NCBI GenBank assembly: GCA_947488435.1 | Contig: CANKZG010000003.1 | Coordinates: 1-64,000 of the forward strand | DNA from: an uncultured Flavobacteriaceae bacterium | Lineage (GTDB): Bacteria > Bacteroidota > Bacteroidia > Flavobacteriales > Flavobacteriaceae | Reading direction: 5' to 3' | DNA length: 64,000 nt | In this document: positions 42,210 through 52,969 of the stretch, piece by piece | Numbering within the stretch: position 1 is the stretch's first letter | Layout of the letters: each line of letters begins with the position of its first letter | Notes under the pieces: model-generated | What the model was told of the DNA's origin: nothing | The model's input: only the letters and a program-made list of their open reading frames with translations | The model's database searches: none | Program-made: the position numbers and the translations under genes

Positions 42210-44948
42210 TTGCAATCAAACAAACATCTTTTACTTTTCCTATTACTGCTCACATTTGGCTCTTCTGCGCTGCATGCTCAAGAAGATCCGATAACGCCTT
42301 TACCAATTAAGGCAGTAAACGATTCCATTGTAGCACCGGTAATTCCGATCGATTTTGTTAAAGATACCACTGTGGTGGATTCTACTCTTCGCGATACCGT
42401 TCCTAAAAAACAACCCCTTTTATTAGATAAGATACGCTATAAAGCCAAAGATTCTATTCGTTTGAGTAAAAAGAATAATAAAATATACCTCTACAATGAG
42501 GCAGAAATATACTATCAGGATACCGAGCTTAAAGCTGGTATTATCATCATGGATTATTTAAAAAATGAAGTTTATGCAGGGCGTATAAAAGATTCCTTAG
42601 GGAATTACTCCCAGCTACCATTTTTTAAACAAGGCACCAATGAAGTCACCCCAGATTCTATTCGCTTTAATTTCGACACCCAAAAGGCATTGATTTGGAA
42701 TTCAAGAACCGAACAGCAAGCTGGTTTGGGATCTTTGGGGAGTGATAATATGAAAGTTTATGCGAAAATCACGAAAAAGGAAAATGATTCCGTATACTTT
42801 TTAAGTGAAGGAAAGCTAACAACTTCAAAAGATACGGTAAATCCCGATTATTACATTCGCATCCGCAAAGCCAAATTTGTACCTAAAAAGAAAATCATCG
42901 CTGGGTTTAGTAACCTCTATATCGCTGACGTTCCGACTCCGGTAGCTTTACCATTTGCTTATTTTCCGCTAACTACGGGTAGAACCGCAGGACTTATCTT
43001 TCCAACTTTCGGTAGTGATCCGGATCGTGGTTTTTTTGTGCAAAATGGAGGTTATTATTTTCCGTTGGGTGAATATGCAGATTTGAACATTACGGGAGAT
43101 TTCTTTACCAATGGAAGTTATGGGTTACGCGCCCAATCTGTTTATGCCAAGCGTTATAAATTTCGAGGTACTTTTAATTTTAGTTTTGACAATTTAGTAC
43201 AAAGTCAACCGGGTTTTTCAGATTTTTCACGTACTACCAATTATAACATACGCTTATCGCATTCACAAGACCCTAAATCTAATCCTAACTCTAGGTTTTC
43301 GGCTTCTGTGAATTTGGGAAGTAGTCAGTTTTTTAGGCAATCTCTAAATCAATTAAATCTGCCGAATACGTTAAATAACAACCTATCATCCTCAATTTCG
43401 TATTCCAAAACTTTTCCTAAATACCCAGCTGTCAATGTGAGTTTAACTGCAACTCACAATCAAAATACAAACACTGAAACTATACAGCTTACGCTTCCTA
43501 CCCTTCAAGGGAGCGTAGAACGTATTTTTCCTTTTGCGAAACGTGATGGTATTAAGAAAGGATTGCTTCAAAATATCAATTTTCAGTACAACGTCCGTGC
43601 TGAAAATAGAATCACCACAAATGATGACGACTTTCTTACTGGTCGCATGTTTGATAATGCTAGAGTTGGTGCCAGACATACAATTCCTATAAGTACAAAT
43701 TTCAAGGTTGCCAAACACTTTAGTGTAACCGTTGGAGGGAATTATGAAGATATTTGGACTATTGAAACCTTTAATCAAACCCGTAATAGCGAAACCAATG
43801 CTGTTAGCCGAGATACTATCCGAGGTTTTGATCGTTTTAATCAATATAATCTTAGTACAACTATTGGGACTACCTTATATGGAACTTTTAATTTTGGAGA
43901 GGACAAAAAGTTGCAAGCCATTCGCCATGTACTGCGCCCTAGTTTAAGTTATGGGTACTCCCCTTCATTTGATCAATTTTATCAAGATCTCCTGGATGAA
44001 AATGGCAATACGCTTCTCGATCAAAATGGAGAGGTTGTTCAATTCAGTAGATTTGAGGGAACCCTAAATGGAGCTCCGAGTTTAAACCGAACTAATGCCC
44101 TTAGTTTTTCGTTACAAAATACTTTAGAAGCAAAAGTAAAATCCAAAGATTCAACAGCCACAGAACCAAAAAAAATCACGCTATTAAACAATTTAAACTT
44201 TTCTACGGGCTATAATTTTGAATTAGATTCGCTGCAATTGAGTCCTGTTAATTTTACGGGAGGAACCACCATATTGAATAATAAAATGCAAATCAATTTT
44301 GGGGGAAGTTTGGATCCCTATGCTATTGATAACAACGGTACGCGAATAAATACGTTTAACATCAACAATGGGGGAAGTTTGTTTCGATTAACTAGAGCAA
44401 ATGCCAACTTAAGTTACTCTATTACCAGTGCTGAAATTTTTGGTAAAAAGGATAAAAATAAAGATCAAGATGAGGACAGTAGAAGGGAATCTTACACCGA
44501 TGCTGGAGGTCGAGATGACGATCTTTTTGGAAGCAGTTTAGCCAATCAAGGAAGTCGTTTTTTAAATGGTCCTGACAGTGATAGTGAAGACGTAGATAAC
44601 CCGATATATGGGACAAAACTCCCCTGGGATATCCGATTAGCTTATACAACTACCTACAACAACAATAATCGGCAAGGAGAATTTACCAACAACTCGTTAA
44701 TGTTCTCTGGAAATCTGCAATTATCGCCACGTTGGGAAGTAGGAGTGTCATCAGGTTATGATTTTCGGAATAAAGGGTTTTCACTTACACAATTTCGTTT
44801 TTCTCGAGACCTAAAAAGTTTTGAATTACGTTTCAACTGGGTGCCTTTTGGAAACTTTACCCGATGGAATTTCTATATTGGAATTAAGAGTTCTATTCTT
44901 AAAGATCTTAAATATGAAAGTAGAAGTCAGCCTGCCGCTTTCCGATAG
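42210..44948 (+). CDS. lptD: LPS-assembly protein LptD, Bacteroidota type
   Basis: Outer-membrane beta-barrel that inserts LPS into the outer leaflet, 912 residues. The start is taken as TTG 42210, which puts a signal peptide at the very N-terminus (hydrophobic LLLFLLLLTFG, cleavage near LHAQ). The N-terminal OstA-like jellyroll covers about 60-240 (IYLYNEAEIYYQDTELKAG). The rest is an LptD barrel with repeated short aromatic strands, ending in an aromatic segment (FNWVPFGNFTRWNFYIGI) and RSQPAAFR. A -7 element 48 bases upstream fits this start. RidA follows after 27 bp. No LptE is visible. Confidence 0.87.
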   Translation: MQSNKHLLLFLLLLTFGSSALHAQEDPITPLPIKAVNDSIVAPVIPIDFVKDTTVVDSTLRDTVPKKQPLLLDKIRYKAKDSIRLSKKNNKIYLYNEAEIYYQDTELKAGIIIMDYLKNEVYAGRIKDSLGNYSQLPFFKQGTNEVTPDSIRFNFDTQKALIWNSRTEQQAGLGSLGSDNMKVYAKITKKENDSVYFLSEGKLTTSKDTVNPDYYIRIRKAKFVPKKKIIAGFSNLYIADVPTPVALPFAYFPLTTGRTAGLIFPTFGSDPDRGFFVQNGGYYFPLGEYADLNITGDFFTNGSYGLRAQSVYAKRYKFRGTFNFSFDNLVQSQPGFSDFSRTTNYNIRLSHSQDPKSNPNSRFSASVNLGSSQFFRQSLNQLNLPNTLNNNLSSSISYSKTFPKYPAVNVSLTATHNQNTNTETIQLTLPTLQGSVERIFPFAKRDGIKKGLLQNINFQYNVRAENRITTNDDDFLTGRMFDNARVGARHTIPISTNFKVAKHFSVTVGGNYEDIWTIETFNQTRNSETNAVSRDTIRGFDRFNQYNLSTTIGTTLYGTFNFGEDKKLQAIRHVLRPSLSYGYSPSFDQFYQDLLDENGNTLLDQNGEVVQFSRFEGTLNGAPSLNRTNALSFSLQNTLEAKVKSKDSTATEPKKITLLNNLNFSTGYNFELDSLQLSPVNFTGGTTILNNKMQINFGGSLDPYAIDNNGTRINTFNINNGGSLFRLTRANANLSYSITSAEIFGKKDKNKDQDEDSRRESYTDAGGRDDDLFGSSLANQGSRFLNGPDSDSEDVDNPIYGTKLPWDIRLAYTTTYNNNNRQGEFTNNSLMFSGNLQLSPRWEVGVSSGYDFRNKGFSLTQFRFSRDLKSFELRFNWVPFGNFTRWNFYIGIKSSILKDLKYESRSQPAAFR

Positions 44949-44975
44949 GTTTGGACACTATATAATTATAATTTT

Positions 44976-45356
44976 ATGAAAAAAATAATCAATACTCCCA
45001 ATGCCCCAGCGCCTATAGGCCCATACAATCAGGCCATTTTAAGTGGTAATACCTTATATATCTCAGGACAAATTCCAATTAACCCTAGTACAGGAGAATT
45101 GGTTGAAGGGGATATTAAAGAGGAAACTGAACAATCTATGCAAAATTTAAAAGCCATACTTGCTGCTGCAGATATGACCTTTGAACATGTGGTAAAGTCC
45201 TGCATTTTTCTTAAAGATATGCATCAATTTACCCAAGTAAATAGTGTATATGGCTCTTATTTTGATGCTGAAACTGCCCCTGCAAGAGAAACCGTGGAAG
45301 TTGCTAACTTACCAAAGTTTGTAAATGTAGAAATTTCAATGATCGCTGTTAAATAG
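44976..45356 (+). CDS. ridA: RidA family enamine/imine deaminase
   Basis: 126-residue trimeric enzyme that hydrolyses reactive 2-aminoacrylate-type enamines. It shows the full family signature: APAPIGPYNQAI (about 7-18), LYISGQIPINP, QSMQNLKAIL and, near the C-terminus, APARETVEVANLP with the catalytic Arg, then VEISMIAVK. Normal length. It follows lptD by 27 bp and its 3' end overlaps the convergent BadF-type kinase gene by 8 bp. Confidence 0.95.
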   Translation: MKKIINTPNAPAPIGPYNQAILSGNTLYISGQIPINPSTGELVEGDIKEETEQSMQNLKAILAAADMTFEHVVKSCIFLKDMHQFTQVNSVYGSYFDAETAPARETVEVANLPKFVNVEISMIAVK

Positions 45357-46200
45357 TTTGGGTATGAAATTCCATTAAACCTTCTATTGGACGACGTCGA
45401 ATAACGCCTAAGATCAGATCGTTACGCTCAATTACAGCGGTAAGTTCTTCACGTAAAAAGTGTGATATACTCCCCACAAAATTAATTGGAACTTTGGTTG
45501 CTAATTCAAATTGCATAATATAATTGTTTACAAACTGTTGTAGTCCTTTATCAATAACACCTTTGCAATATGGATGTTCTTTGTTTTCAATCATGAACCG
45601 CGCAAATTTCGCTAAATAAGTATTTGGGTTTGGCTGTTTGTAAAGATGTTCTTTAATGTGATCCGCTTCTAAATTAAATTCTTGAGCAAATTTAATACCT
45701 AGAGCTTGCGGCATTTTATGAAAATAGTAGTCTCTTAGCAATTTACGTCCGAAGAAATTACCACTTCCATCATCCATCAAAATGTATCCTAAACTTGTTA
45801 CTTTTTGAAATAGTTGATGGCCATCATAATAGCTACAATTCGAACCTGTACCCAAAATGCAAATAATCCCTTGATTCCCAATTTTTGTAGTAGAATATAC
45901 AGCGGCATAGGTGTCTTCTTTTACATCTGTTTTAGCATTGGGGAAAAATTCTTCAAAAATTTCTTTTAAGAATTTTTTCATACGATCTGTGCCACAACCT
46001 GCTCCATAAAAAAATAAGCGTGTTACTGCATCTTTATTCTTTGATAATTCAAAGTTATTCGCCAATCTATCCTCAATAACTTCTCGAGTTAAAACTTCCG
46101 GACTCAATCCCAAGGTTTGCGTCAAAAACAACTGATTTCCTTTATCATCTAAAGCAATCCAATCTGATTTTGTAGCGCCGCTATCTACTATTAATATCAT
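45349..46200 (-). CDS. BadF/BadG-type ATPase, N-acetylglucosamine kinase-like
   Basis: 283-residue sugar-kinase-fold (ASKHA) protein. The phosphate-1 loop is ILIVDSGATKSDWIAL (about 2-17). The second phosphate loop is GIICILGTGSNCSYYDG (about 114-130), and MDDGSGNFFGRKLLRD follows. This group is usually annotated as N-acetylglucosamine kinase, which would suit recycling of wall sugars; the substrate is not proven. The gene starts 25 bp after the gap terminator and overlaps ridA tail-to-tail by 8 bp. Confidence 0.85.
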   Translation of the reverse strand: MILIVDSGATKSDWIALDDKGNQLFLTQTLGLSPEVLTREVIEDRLANNFELSKNKDAVTRLFFYGAGCGTDRMKKFLKEIFEEFFPNAKTDVKEDTYAAVYSTTKIGNQGIICILGTGSNCSYYDGHQLFQKVTSLGYILMDDGSGNFFGRKLLRDYYFHKMPQALGIKFAQEFNLEADHIKEHLYKQPNPNTYLAKFARFMIENKEHPYCKGVIDKGLQQFVNNYIMQFELATKVPINFVGSISHFLREELTAVIERNDLILGVIRRRPIEGLMEFHTQTI

Positions 46201-46224
46201 ATGCCTCTTAAATTAAAAAAATAA

Positions 46225-46260
46225 TCCTGAAAGTACGCATTATCGGCAATACTTTCAGGA
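46225..46260 (-). terminator. Rho-independent terminator of pfkA-gap
   Basis: A perfect 11-bp stem, TCCTGAAAGTA (46225-46235) with TACTTTCAGGA (46250-46260), closes a 14-base loop. On the minus strand it is followed by ATTATTTTTTTAATTT. It lies 28 bp past the gap stop. Read-through would feed the BadF-type kinase gene. Confidence 0.88.
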
Positions 46261-46287
46261 AAATTATATACTTCTTATATATTGAAC

Positions 46288-47313
<1,026 letters not shown>

Positions 47314-48300
47314 TTATACGGTCATTATGTCTGACACTCTTATAAGTTCTTTATCTATTTTAGTATGCCCTTTTATAGCTTCGCTAATTTCGGTTAAGGT
47401 GATTTTATTGTTCTGGATTCCAACCATTAAATTGGTCTTTCCTTTTAGCAATGCTTCTACGGCCTTGACCCCCATTCTGCTTGCCAAAACACGGTCAAAA
47501 CAAGTGGGTGTACCTCCACGTTGCATATGTCCCAAAACAGAGACTCTTACATCGTAAATTGGAATGTGTTTCTCCACATATTCTTTCAACTCAAAAACAT
47601 TTTTTCCAGTTTTATCACCTTCCGCTACAATTACAATACTAGATGACTTTCCTGAGGCTTTGCTTCGTTTTAGAGATTCCAATAAACGTTCTAGACCTAA
47701 ATTTTCTTCAGGAATAAGTATTTCCTCAGCACCAGCACCTACACCTGCATTAAGCGCTATATGCCCAACATCTCTCCCCATTACTTCCACAAAAAAGAGT
47801 CTATTGTGTGAACTTGCGGTATCACGAATCTTATCTATGGCGTCTACTACCGTATTTAGTGCGGTATCGAAACCTAAGGTGTAATTTGTTCCAAAAATAT
47901 CATTGTCAATGGTACCAGGAATCCCCATAACTGGGAAGTTAAATTCTGCATTAAAAGTTATCGCTCCTGTAAAACTACCGTCACCTCCAATAACAACAAA
48001 TGCATCGATTCCGGCGGCTCTAAGCTGATCATACGCTTTTTTTCGACCCTCTTTGGATCTAAAATCATCACATCTGGCAGATTTTAAAATGGTACCTCCT
48101 TTATTGATGATATTATTTACACTTCGGGCATTCATTGGTTCAAAATGCCCTTCTATCATACCTTGGTAACCTCTATATATTGCCACACAGTCTACCTCCA
48201 TATACGCACAAGTACGCACAACGGAACGTATTGCAGCATTCATTCCAGGAGAATCTCCTCCTGAAGTTAAAACTCCTATCTTCTTTATTTTAGAACTCAT
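47314..48300 (-). CDS. pfkA: ATP-dependent 6-phosphofructokinase
   Basis: Phosphorylates fructose 6-phosphate to fructose 1,6-bisphosphate. The 328-residue protein has LTSGGDSPGMNAAIR (about 11-25), IYRGYQGMIEG, the ATP-site GGDGSFTGA and the catalytic PGTIDNDIFGTNYTLGFDTA. MGRDVGHIA and LGHMQRGGTPTCFDRVLA follow. The bacterial ATP-dependent type is indicated by the GGDGS site. The ATG at 48298-48300 is chosen; an upstream TTG seven codons earlier lies between it and the -7 element and gives a non-family N-terminus. First gene of the pfkA-gap pair. Confidence 0.96.
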   Translation of the reverse strand: MSSKIKKIGVLTSGGDSPGMNAAIRSVVRTCAYMEVDCVAIYRGYQGMIEGHFEPMNARSVNNIINKGGTILKSARCDDFRSKEGRKKAYDQLRAAGIDAFVVIGGDGSFTGAITFNAEFNFPVMGIPGTIDNDIFGTNYTLGFDTALNTVVDAIDKIRDTASSHNRLFFVEVMGRDVGHIALNAGVGAGAEEILIPEENLGLERLLESLKRSKASGKSSSIVIVAEGDKTGKNVFELKEYVEKHIPIYDVRVSVLGHMQRGGTPTCFDRVLASRMGVKAVEALLKGKTNLMVGIQNNKITLTEISEAIKGHTKIDKELIRVSDIMTV

Positions 48301-48318
48301 CAAAATTTTTAAGAAAGG

Positions 48319-48326
48319 CAAAATTA
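48319..48326 (-). promoter_or_regulatory. -7 promoter element for pfkA-gap
   Basis: TAATTTTG on the minus strand matches TAnnTTTG and lies 18 bases before the ATG at 48300. No TTG was found at the usual -33 spacing. Confidence 0.5.
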
Positions 48327-48383
48327 GGAAACAAATTTCAATCTAGGTGTGCTTACCTATGATTATTTAAGGAAAAGCCGCCC

Positions 48384-48397
48384 CGAAAACGTTTTCG
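48384..48397. promoter_or_regulatory. Perfect 14-bp palindrome upstream of pfkA, LacI-family operator-like
   Basis: CGAAAACGTTTTCG reads the same on both strands. The central CG flanked by A/T runs is the form bound by LacI/GalR regulators. It lies about 58 bp upstream of the pfkA -7 element and about 65 bp past the tamB stop, so pfkA-gap is its natural target. Confidence 0.6.
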
Positions 48398-48459
48398 TCA
48401 GAAAACTGAGCTTTTTAATATCAAAATAAAAATTAAAGGGTATGAATTTTAAGAAATCT

Positions 48460-51400
48460 CTATTTTTTGTCCTTACCTTTTTTAGATAGGCTTATAAAAC
48501 CATCTTGACCGAGTGTATTTTTGGTTTCTTTTTTGGGTTTTTCTGAAACTGCAGTGGGAGCGGGAGCTTCTTTTTTAAATATTTTTCGCATAAGCTCTTT
48601 AAAATCATTAAAATCCACCTCATAGGATAGCCCCACACCTTGGGTATACCCTTGCCGGTCTGAAATAAATTGTTGGATTTCGTTTTCTCGATTAAATATT
48701 TTAGCACTTAAAGTTCCTTCTTCGTTTAATAAAATTTGTACTTCCACATCTCCTGCTACAACAGTTTCGCTAACACCCCCTCCTCCAACAGGAACTCCAA
48801 GTCGTCCATTAATTAATATTCGATCACTAACTTTTGTAGAAATATTTACGCCAAATCTATTCTCTGTCTGAATTACAGAGTTTCGATCTCCTTGTTCGTA
48901 TGATAAGTCAAAATCAAAATTATCATTGCCGCCATCTCCTTTTAATAATTGATTCAATATTCCACTCCCAGTTTGAGATAAGTTATCATACGCCAAAGCC
49001 AAACCATTTAGTCCACTTCCATCATTATCATTTATAAAGGTACCTTGCGCTAATAAGGAGAAAGCATTTCGTTCCTCTACATTGGGATCTTGAAGACTGT
49101 ATTGTAATTCAGAATTAACAATGGAATTTGTTCCTGGAAAATCTACTTTAAATGCTATTTCGGGGCTTTCTAACTCCCCGTTAAGTTGCACTTTTACCTC
49201 TGTGGGTATCCTTCTCGTATATCCCGGGTTATCCAGTAATGGAGCAGGGTTAGCATTTAAAGCATAGGTGGCTTCCATATTTAGCTGTGCTGCTAAGGGA
49301 TCGCCCTCCCATACAATATTCCCTCCAGGTTCAACCGTAAATGTCTTATCTATTAATCCTCCAAATTTATAGCGATATTCTCCGGTTACCACAACAAACT
49401 CCCCAAACATATCAAACTTTCCATTGGTATTTATCTCCAATCGTAAAAGTCCTTCCCCCGTGCCTTTTAGCGTACTTCCCGTTTTTGTATCCACCACAAT
49501 TTGCACTTCGGCTTCTGGCGTTACATCTAGATCAAAGTTCAATTCTAATCCTTCATAACTATCCAGTATTCGTTCCTGTTCTGCAGATCTTGATCTTTTC
49601 TTACTTTTAAAATTTATAAAAGAATAATCTCCTACACTTTCCACATCGCTAATAGGAATCTTAAGTGAAGTCCCTCTCGCGGTTTCTCCATTTACGGCTA
49701 TCGTAAGTGCTTGAGTGGGACCAAAAATTCTCCCTGTTCCATTTAAAAAACCGGTACCATAATACAGTACTTCTTCTTCAAAAGGGGTATTCAATATCAA
49801 AAAACGCTCGTTGTTCGTATCCACATCCAAATCTAAACGCCAATCATCAAATGCGGTATGCTGAATAGTTCCGTTTAGTGTTGCTTTAGTATTTTCAGCA
49901 ATGTCCTGAAGGATAATGTTTTCAAAGTCGAAGGTTTGGTCATAAAGCCGCACTCTGGAAAACGATCCAAAGTCGTAATTCACGTTAAGATAAGGGATCG
50001 CTATGCCGGCATCATTTAATGTTAGTATTCCACTAATATCGGGATTATTCAGATCTCCATCTACCCGGGCATTCCCTGAAATTAGCCCTCTAATATTATC
50101 GATAATACCTTCTCCTAAGGGATTAAATGGACTGATATCGAAATCATCAAAATTAACCAGCAAGCGTGCTATCGGGGTTCCTTCTTTCAATGCTACATTT
50201 CCAAAAATGCCTAACCGATCTCGATTTCCGTCTTTTAATTGTGCATTAACTACAAAATCCGATAAATTTTTATTTCCCACAATGCCGATATTCAGATTTC
50301 CCATGGGAATATCGTTAACACCAAAATCTAAGATATTCAGATTCGAAGATGGAAGGTAAACATTGTTCTTTTGTAGAATATTTAGCTGTCCATTTACTTC
50401 TCCCTGTAACTTAAGACTATCTATATCTGGCGTTATCTTATTTAGTGATACAATTTTAAACTGTAATTCCAAGTCTTTATAGGTTGAATCTGCCAATTGA
50501 CCACGAAGGCGTATCTGCTCTTCCTGTTCATTGTTCATTACAATTTCCTCAATATTAATACTATCAAGGGTTTTATTGATAATCACTTTGTTTTTAGAAT
50601 TCCCTTCTTTATTTAAAATCCAAGTATTTCCTTTAAAGCTAATATCAGAAGTCTTCAGACCGATTACTGATTTTTTCTGATTGTTGAATGTATGATAAAA
50701 GTTAAGATTATAACTATCATTTAATTCGCTTCCTCCTTTAAATTCCGTTCTAAAAAAAAGGGTATCATTAAGGGTTGTGTTAATTAAGTTAAAATCCTGA
50801 ACATCGTAATAATTTGTAGAAACATCCGCCACGGAAACAAAGGTGTTATACAGCGGATTCTTATTATCTACTTTTACATCAATACTATCCAGTTTATTTC
50901 CGAATGCCTCAATACCTGGAGATTTAAAAGTTAGCTTAAAATCTCCCTCATCGGCTATGATGTTACCCCGTATAAATGTATTTGGTCCGAATTTTACTTC
51001 GGGAAAAAACACCTCAACAATCTTATTATATATTTTAAAATTAAAACCTACTCGTTGACCATTAGAAATATCAAAAGGTCTGTAATTGGTATAAATGCTT
51101 CCTACCGAATTTTGAACCAGTTTTCCTAATTCTTCTATTTTAAAATCTCCTTTTAAATATCCTGTGATGATATCAGGAGAGTTAATTTCTATGGTCCGAA
51201 TGGTATCCTCAGAAAAAGCAGATGAAATTTTAAAATCATCAAAATAATATGTGTCATTCTTATTTTGATAATTGGTTTGCGTAAACTTAATATCCCCAAT
51301 AAAATTATCTATCGAATTTCCAGAGATATCCATATTAATATCTCCTTTAAAAATAGAAATACTGTCGTTAATGAAATTTAATTTTTTTAGATCTGCATAG

Positions 51401-52947
51401 TCAACAGATGCAATGAAATTAAAGTTATTTCTTCCCGCTCCATAATCCGCTAATCCTTTAAAATTAAACTTTACGTTATCATCATTACTATTTAAGCTTC
51501 CATCAAATAACTGATCTTTTATTATCCCTGAAACTTTAAGGTTCTTATACTCATATCCATTAAAAGTAAGGGCATATACTTCTCCAATAACCTCTGTATT
51601 TAAATTTTCTTGAACAAACCCTCTACCTTCAACGTTAAAATCTAAGGTAGTTTTTCCAAAATTCTTATCCTCAAGAAAATCACCAATATCAAAATCTATA
51701 AAAGAAACAAACCCTCGATAGGAAGCATCATCAATATCATCGATATTGGTTAACTGTAAATCGGCATAACTACTTCCAATTCCTGTATTAATATTTACCT
51801 GAGCATCTACAGAAGTTTCCGTGATTAAGGTTGTTCCACGAATGGTAAATTGTCCTAATTTTTGAAAAGAAGATGGTAGGGACTTCCCTAGAAGATTAGG
51901 CAACAAAGATCGTAATTGATAATAATTAGAAGTAAGGTTTCTTATATTTCCTTTCAGTTTAAACGGTTCTACTTTTGCAAAAAGACTTTCAAAAGTGAAA
52001 TTTCCACGGATTCCAGTATTTTCGAATTGCACAAATAAATCTTCAGCATTTAAATTGTTTAAAACACCATTGATTTTAGATGAAAACGCAATTTTTTTCC
52101 CAGAACCAAACTCGTTGTAGAGTAAATTCATTTCATCAGAAGAAATTTCTGAATCTGCAAACTGGGCCTCAATATTGACCTTATTAATAAAATTAGCAAA
52201 ATCCTTACGATCGTAATTAAAAATTAAATTCCCCTTGAGATGAGACGCAGGGGTATTTATTTGAAGCGAATCAAATCGCATTTGCTGTTTGGTATAGGTA
52301 AATAGGGTATTTAACTTTTTTACTTCCAACCCACGCTTACTGGCAAAAGCTAAGCTTTTGATATTTGTTCGAACTTCAGGTCCTAAAATTCGAAAATCAT
52401 TAGCTTCAATATTTAAATCTCTAAAATTAAGTGTTTCCTGGTGTTGTAAATTCTCATCGATAAGTTGAAATTTACTATCCGCAACATTTATTTCTTCCGC
52501 AGAAAAGAAAAATGGTGGTGTTCCTGGCTTTCTAGGACTTCCATCATCCAATTTCTCAATAAAAACTTCAAGGTTACTCAATCGTTGTCCTTGATACGTT
52601 TTAAACTTAAAATGAAGTTCATCAACATCTATTGCACCAAATTCCAATTTCCCATTTACCAAATTTCGTACACTAAGAACGGAAGTAGTAAGTTTGTTAA
52701 TATAAAATAAGGTATCTTTCTCGTAGTCTTCAATATAAACTCCCTTTAACGCAGTATCCCAAGAAATAAGTGAAACCCCTAATCTCTGGATATCTATTTT
52801 TGTTCCAAACTCTTCGTTAATAGATTTGGTAGCATATTTTGCAAGTCGTGTTTGTACAATAGGAAGGGATAAAACTAAGGTGCCTAAAATGCAGGTTAAA
52901 ATAAAAACCAGTAGTATTCTAAGTAGTATTTTCCTTAGTTTTTTGAT
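48460..52947 (-). CDS. tamB: TamB-like translocation/assembly protein with non-canonical start
   Basis: Very long, beta-rich envelope protein (about 1,495 residues) of the TamB/AsmA superfamily. It bridges inner membrane to outer membrane and is thought to move phospholipid or help assemble outer-membrane proteins. The C-terminal DUF490/TamB domain is clear (GSGILNQLLKGDGGNDNFDF, then a short barrel-like end and a Lys-rich tail). The N-terminal TM (VFILTCILGTLVLSLP) and the YATKSINEEFGTKIDI motif are encoded upstream of 52662 in the same open frame. That frame has no ATG, GTG or TTG between the stop at 52954-52956 and the TTG at 52660-52662. The ATC at 52945-52947 is given as the outer limit; ATA or CTG (52909-52911) codons are alternatives. 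Divergent from tsaD. Confidence 0.8.
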   Translation of the reverse strand: MKKLRKILLRILLVFILTCILGTLVLSLPIVQTRLAKYATKSINEEFGTKIDIQRLGVSLISWDTALKGVYIEDYEKDTLFYINKLTTSVLSVRNLVNGKLEFGAIDVDELHFKFKTYQGQRLSNLEVFIEKLDDGSPRKPGTPPFFFSAEEINVADSKFQLIDENLQHQETLNFRDLNIEANDFRILGPEVRTNIKSLAFASKRGLEVKKLNTLFTYTKQQMRFDSLQINTPASHLKGNLIFNYDRKDFANFINKVNIEAQFADSEISSDEMNLLYNEFGSGKKIAFSSKINGVLNNLNAEDLFVQFENTGIRGNFTFESLFAKVEPFKLKGNIRNLTSNYYQLRSLLPNLLGKSLPSSFQKLGQFTIRGTTLITETSVDAQVNINTGIGSSYADLQLTNIDDIDDASYRGFVSFIDFDIGDFLEDKNFGKTTLDFNVEGRGFVQENLNTEVIGEVYALTFNGYEYKNLKVSGIIKDQLFDGSLNSNDDNVKFNFKGLADYGAGRNNFNFIASVDYADLKKLNFINDSISIFKGDINMDISGNSIDNFIGDIKFTQTNYQNKNDTYYFDDFKISSAFSEDTIRTIEINSPDIITGYLKGDFKIEELGKLVQNSVGSIYTNYRPFDISNGQRVGFNFKIYNKIVEVFFPEVKFGPNTFIRGNIIADEGDFKLTFKSPGIEAFGNKLDSIDVKVDNKNPLYNTFVSVADVSTNYYDVQDFNLINTTLNDTLFFRTEFKGGSELNDSYNLNFYHTFNNQKKSVIGLKTSDISFKGNTWILNKEGNSKNKVIINKTLDSINIEEIVMNNEQEEQIRLRGQLADSTYKDLELQFKIVSLNKITPDIDSLKLQGEVNGQLNILQKNNVYLPSSNLNILDFGVNDIPMGNLNIGIVGNKNLSDFVVNAQLKDGNRDRLGIFGNVALKEGTPIARLLVNFDDFDISPFNPLGEGIIDNIRGLISGNARVDGDLNNPDISGILTLNDAGIAIPYLNVNYDFGSFSRVRLYDQTFDFENIILQDIAENTKATLNGTIQHTAFDDWRLDLDVDTNNERFLILNTPFEEEVLYYGTGFLNGTGRIFGPTQALTIAVNGETARGTSLKIPISDVESVGDYSFINFKSKKRSRSAEQERILDSYEGLELNFDLDVTPEAEVQIVVDTKTGSTLKGTGEGLLRLEINTNGKFDMFGEFVVVTGEYRYKFGGLIDKTFTVEPGGNIVWEGDPLAAQLNMEATYALNANPAPLLDNPGYTRRIPTEVKVQLNGELESPEIAFKVDFPGTNSIVNSELQYSLQDPNVEERNAFSLLAQGTFINDNDGSGLNGLALAYDNLSQTGSGILNQLLKGDGGNDNFDFDLSYEQGDRNSVIQTENRFGVNISTKVSDRILINGRLGVPVGGGGVSETVVAGDVEVQILLNEEGTLSAKIFNRENEIQQFISDRQGYTQGVGLSYEVDFNDFKELMRKIFKKEAPAPTAVSEKPKKETKNTLGQDGFISLSKKGKDKK

Positions 52948-52969
52948 AGCGCTTTATGTTTTAACTTTG
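52943..52969 (+). promoter_or_regulatory. Promoter of tsaD
   Basis: TAACTTTG (52962-52969) is a perfect -7 match, with TTG (52943-52945) 16 bases upstream. Transcription from about 52976 leaves a 20-base leader before the GTG at 52997, which argues for that start over upstream candidates. Confidence 0.6.

Noticed and set aside
43443-43844. 133-codon minus-strand frame inside lptD
   Set aside because: No recognisable domain and fully inside a strong gene; a shadow frame.
50003-50359. 118-codon plus-strand frame inside tamB
   Set aside because: Low-complexity shadow of the tamB coding sequence.
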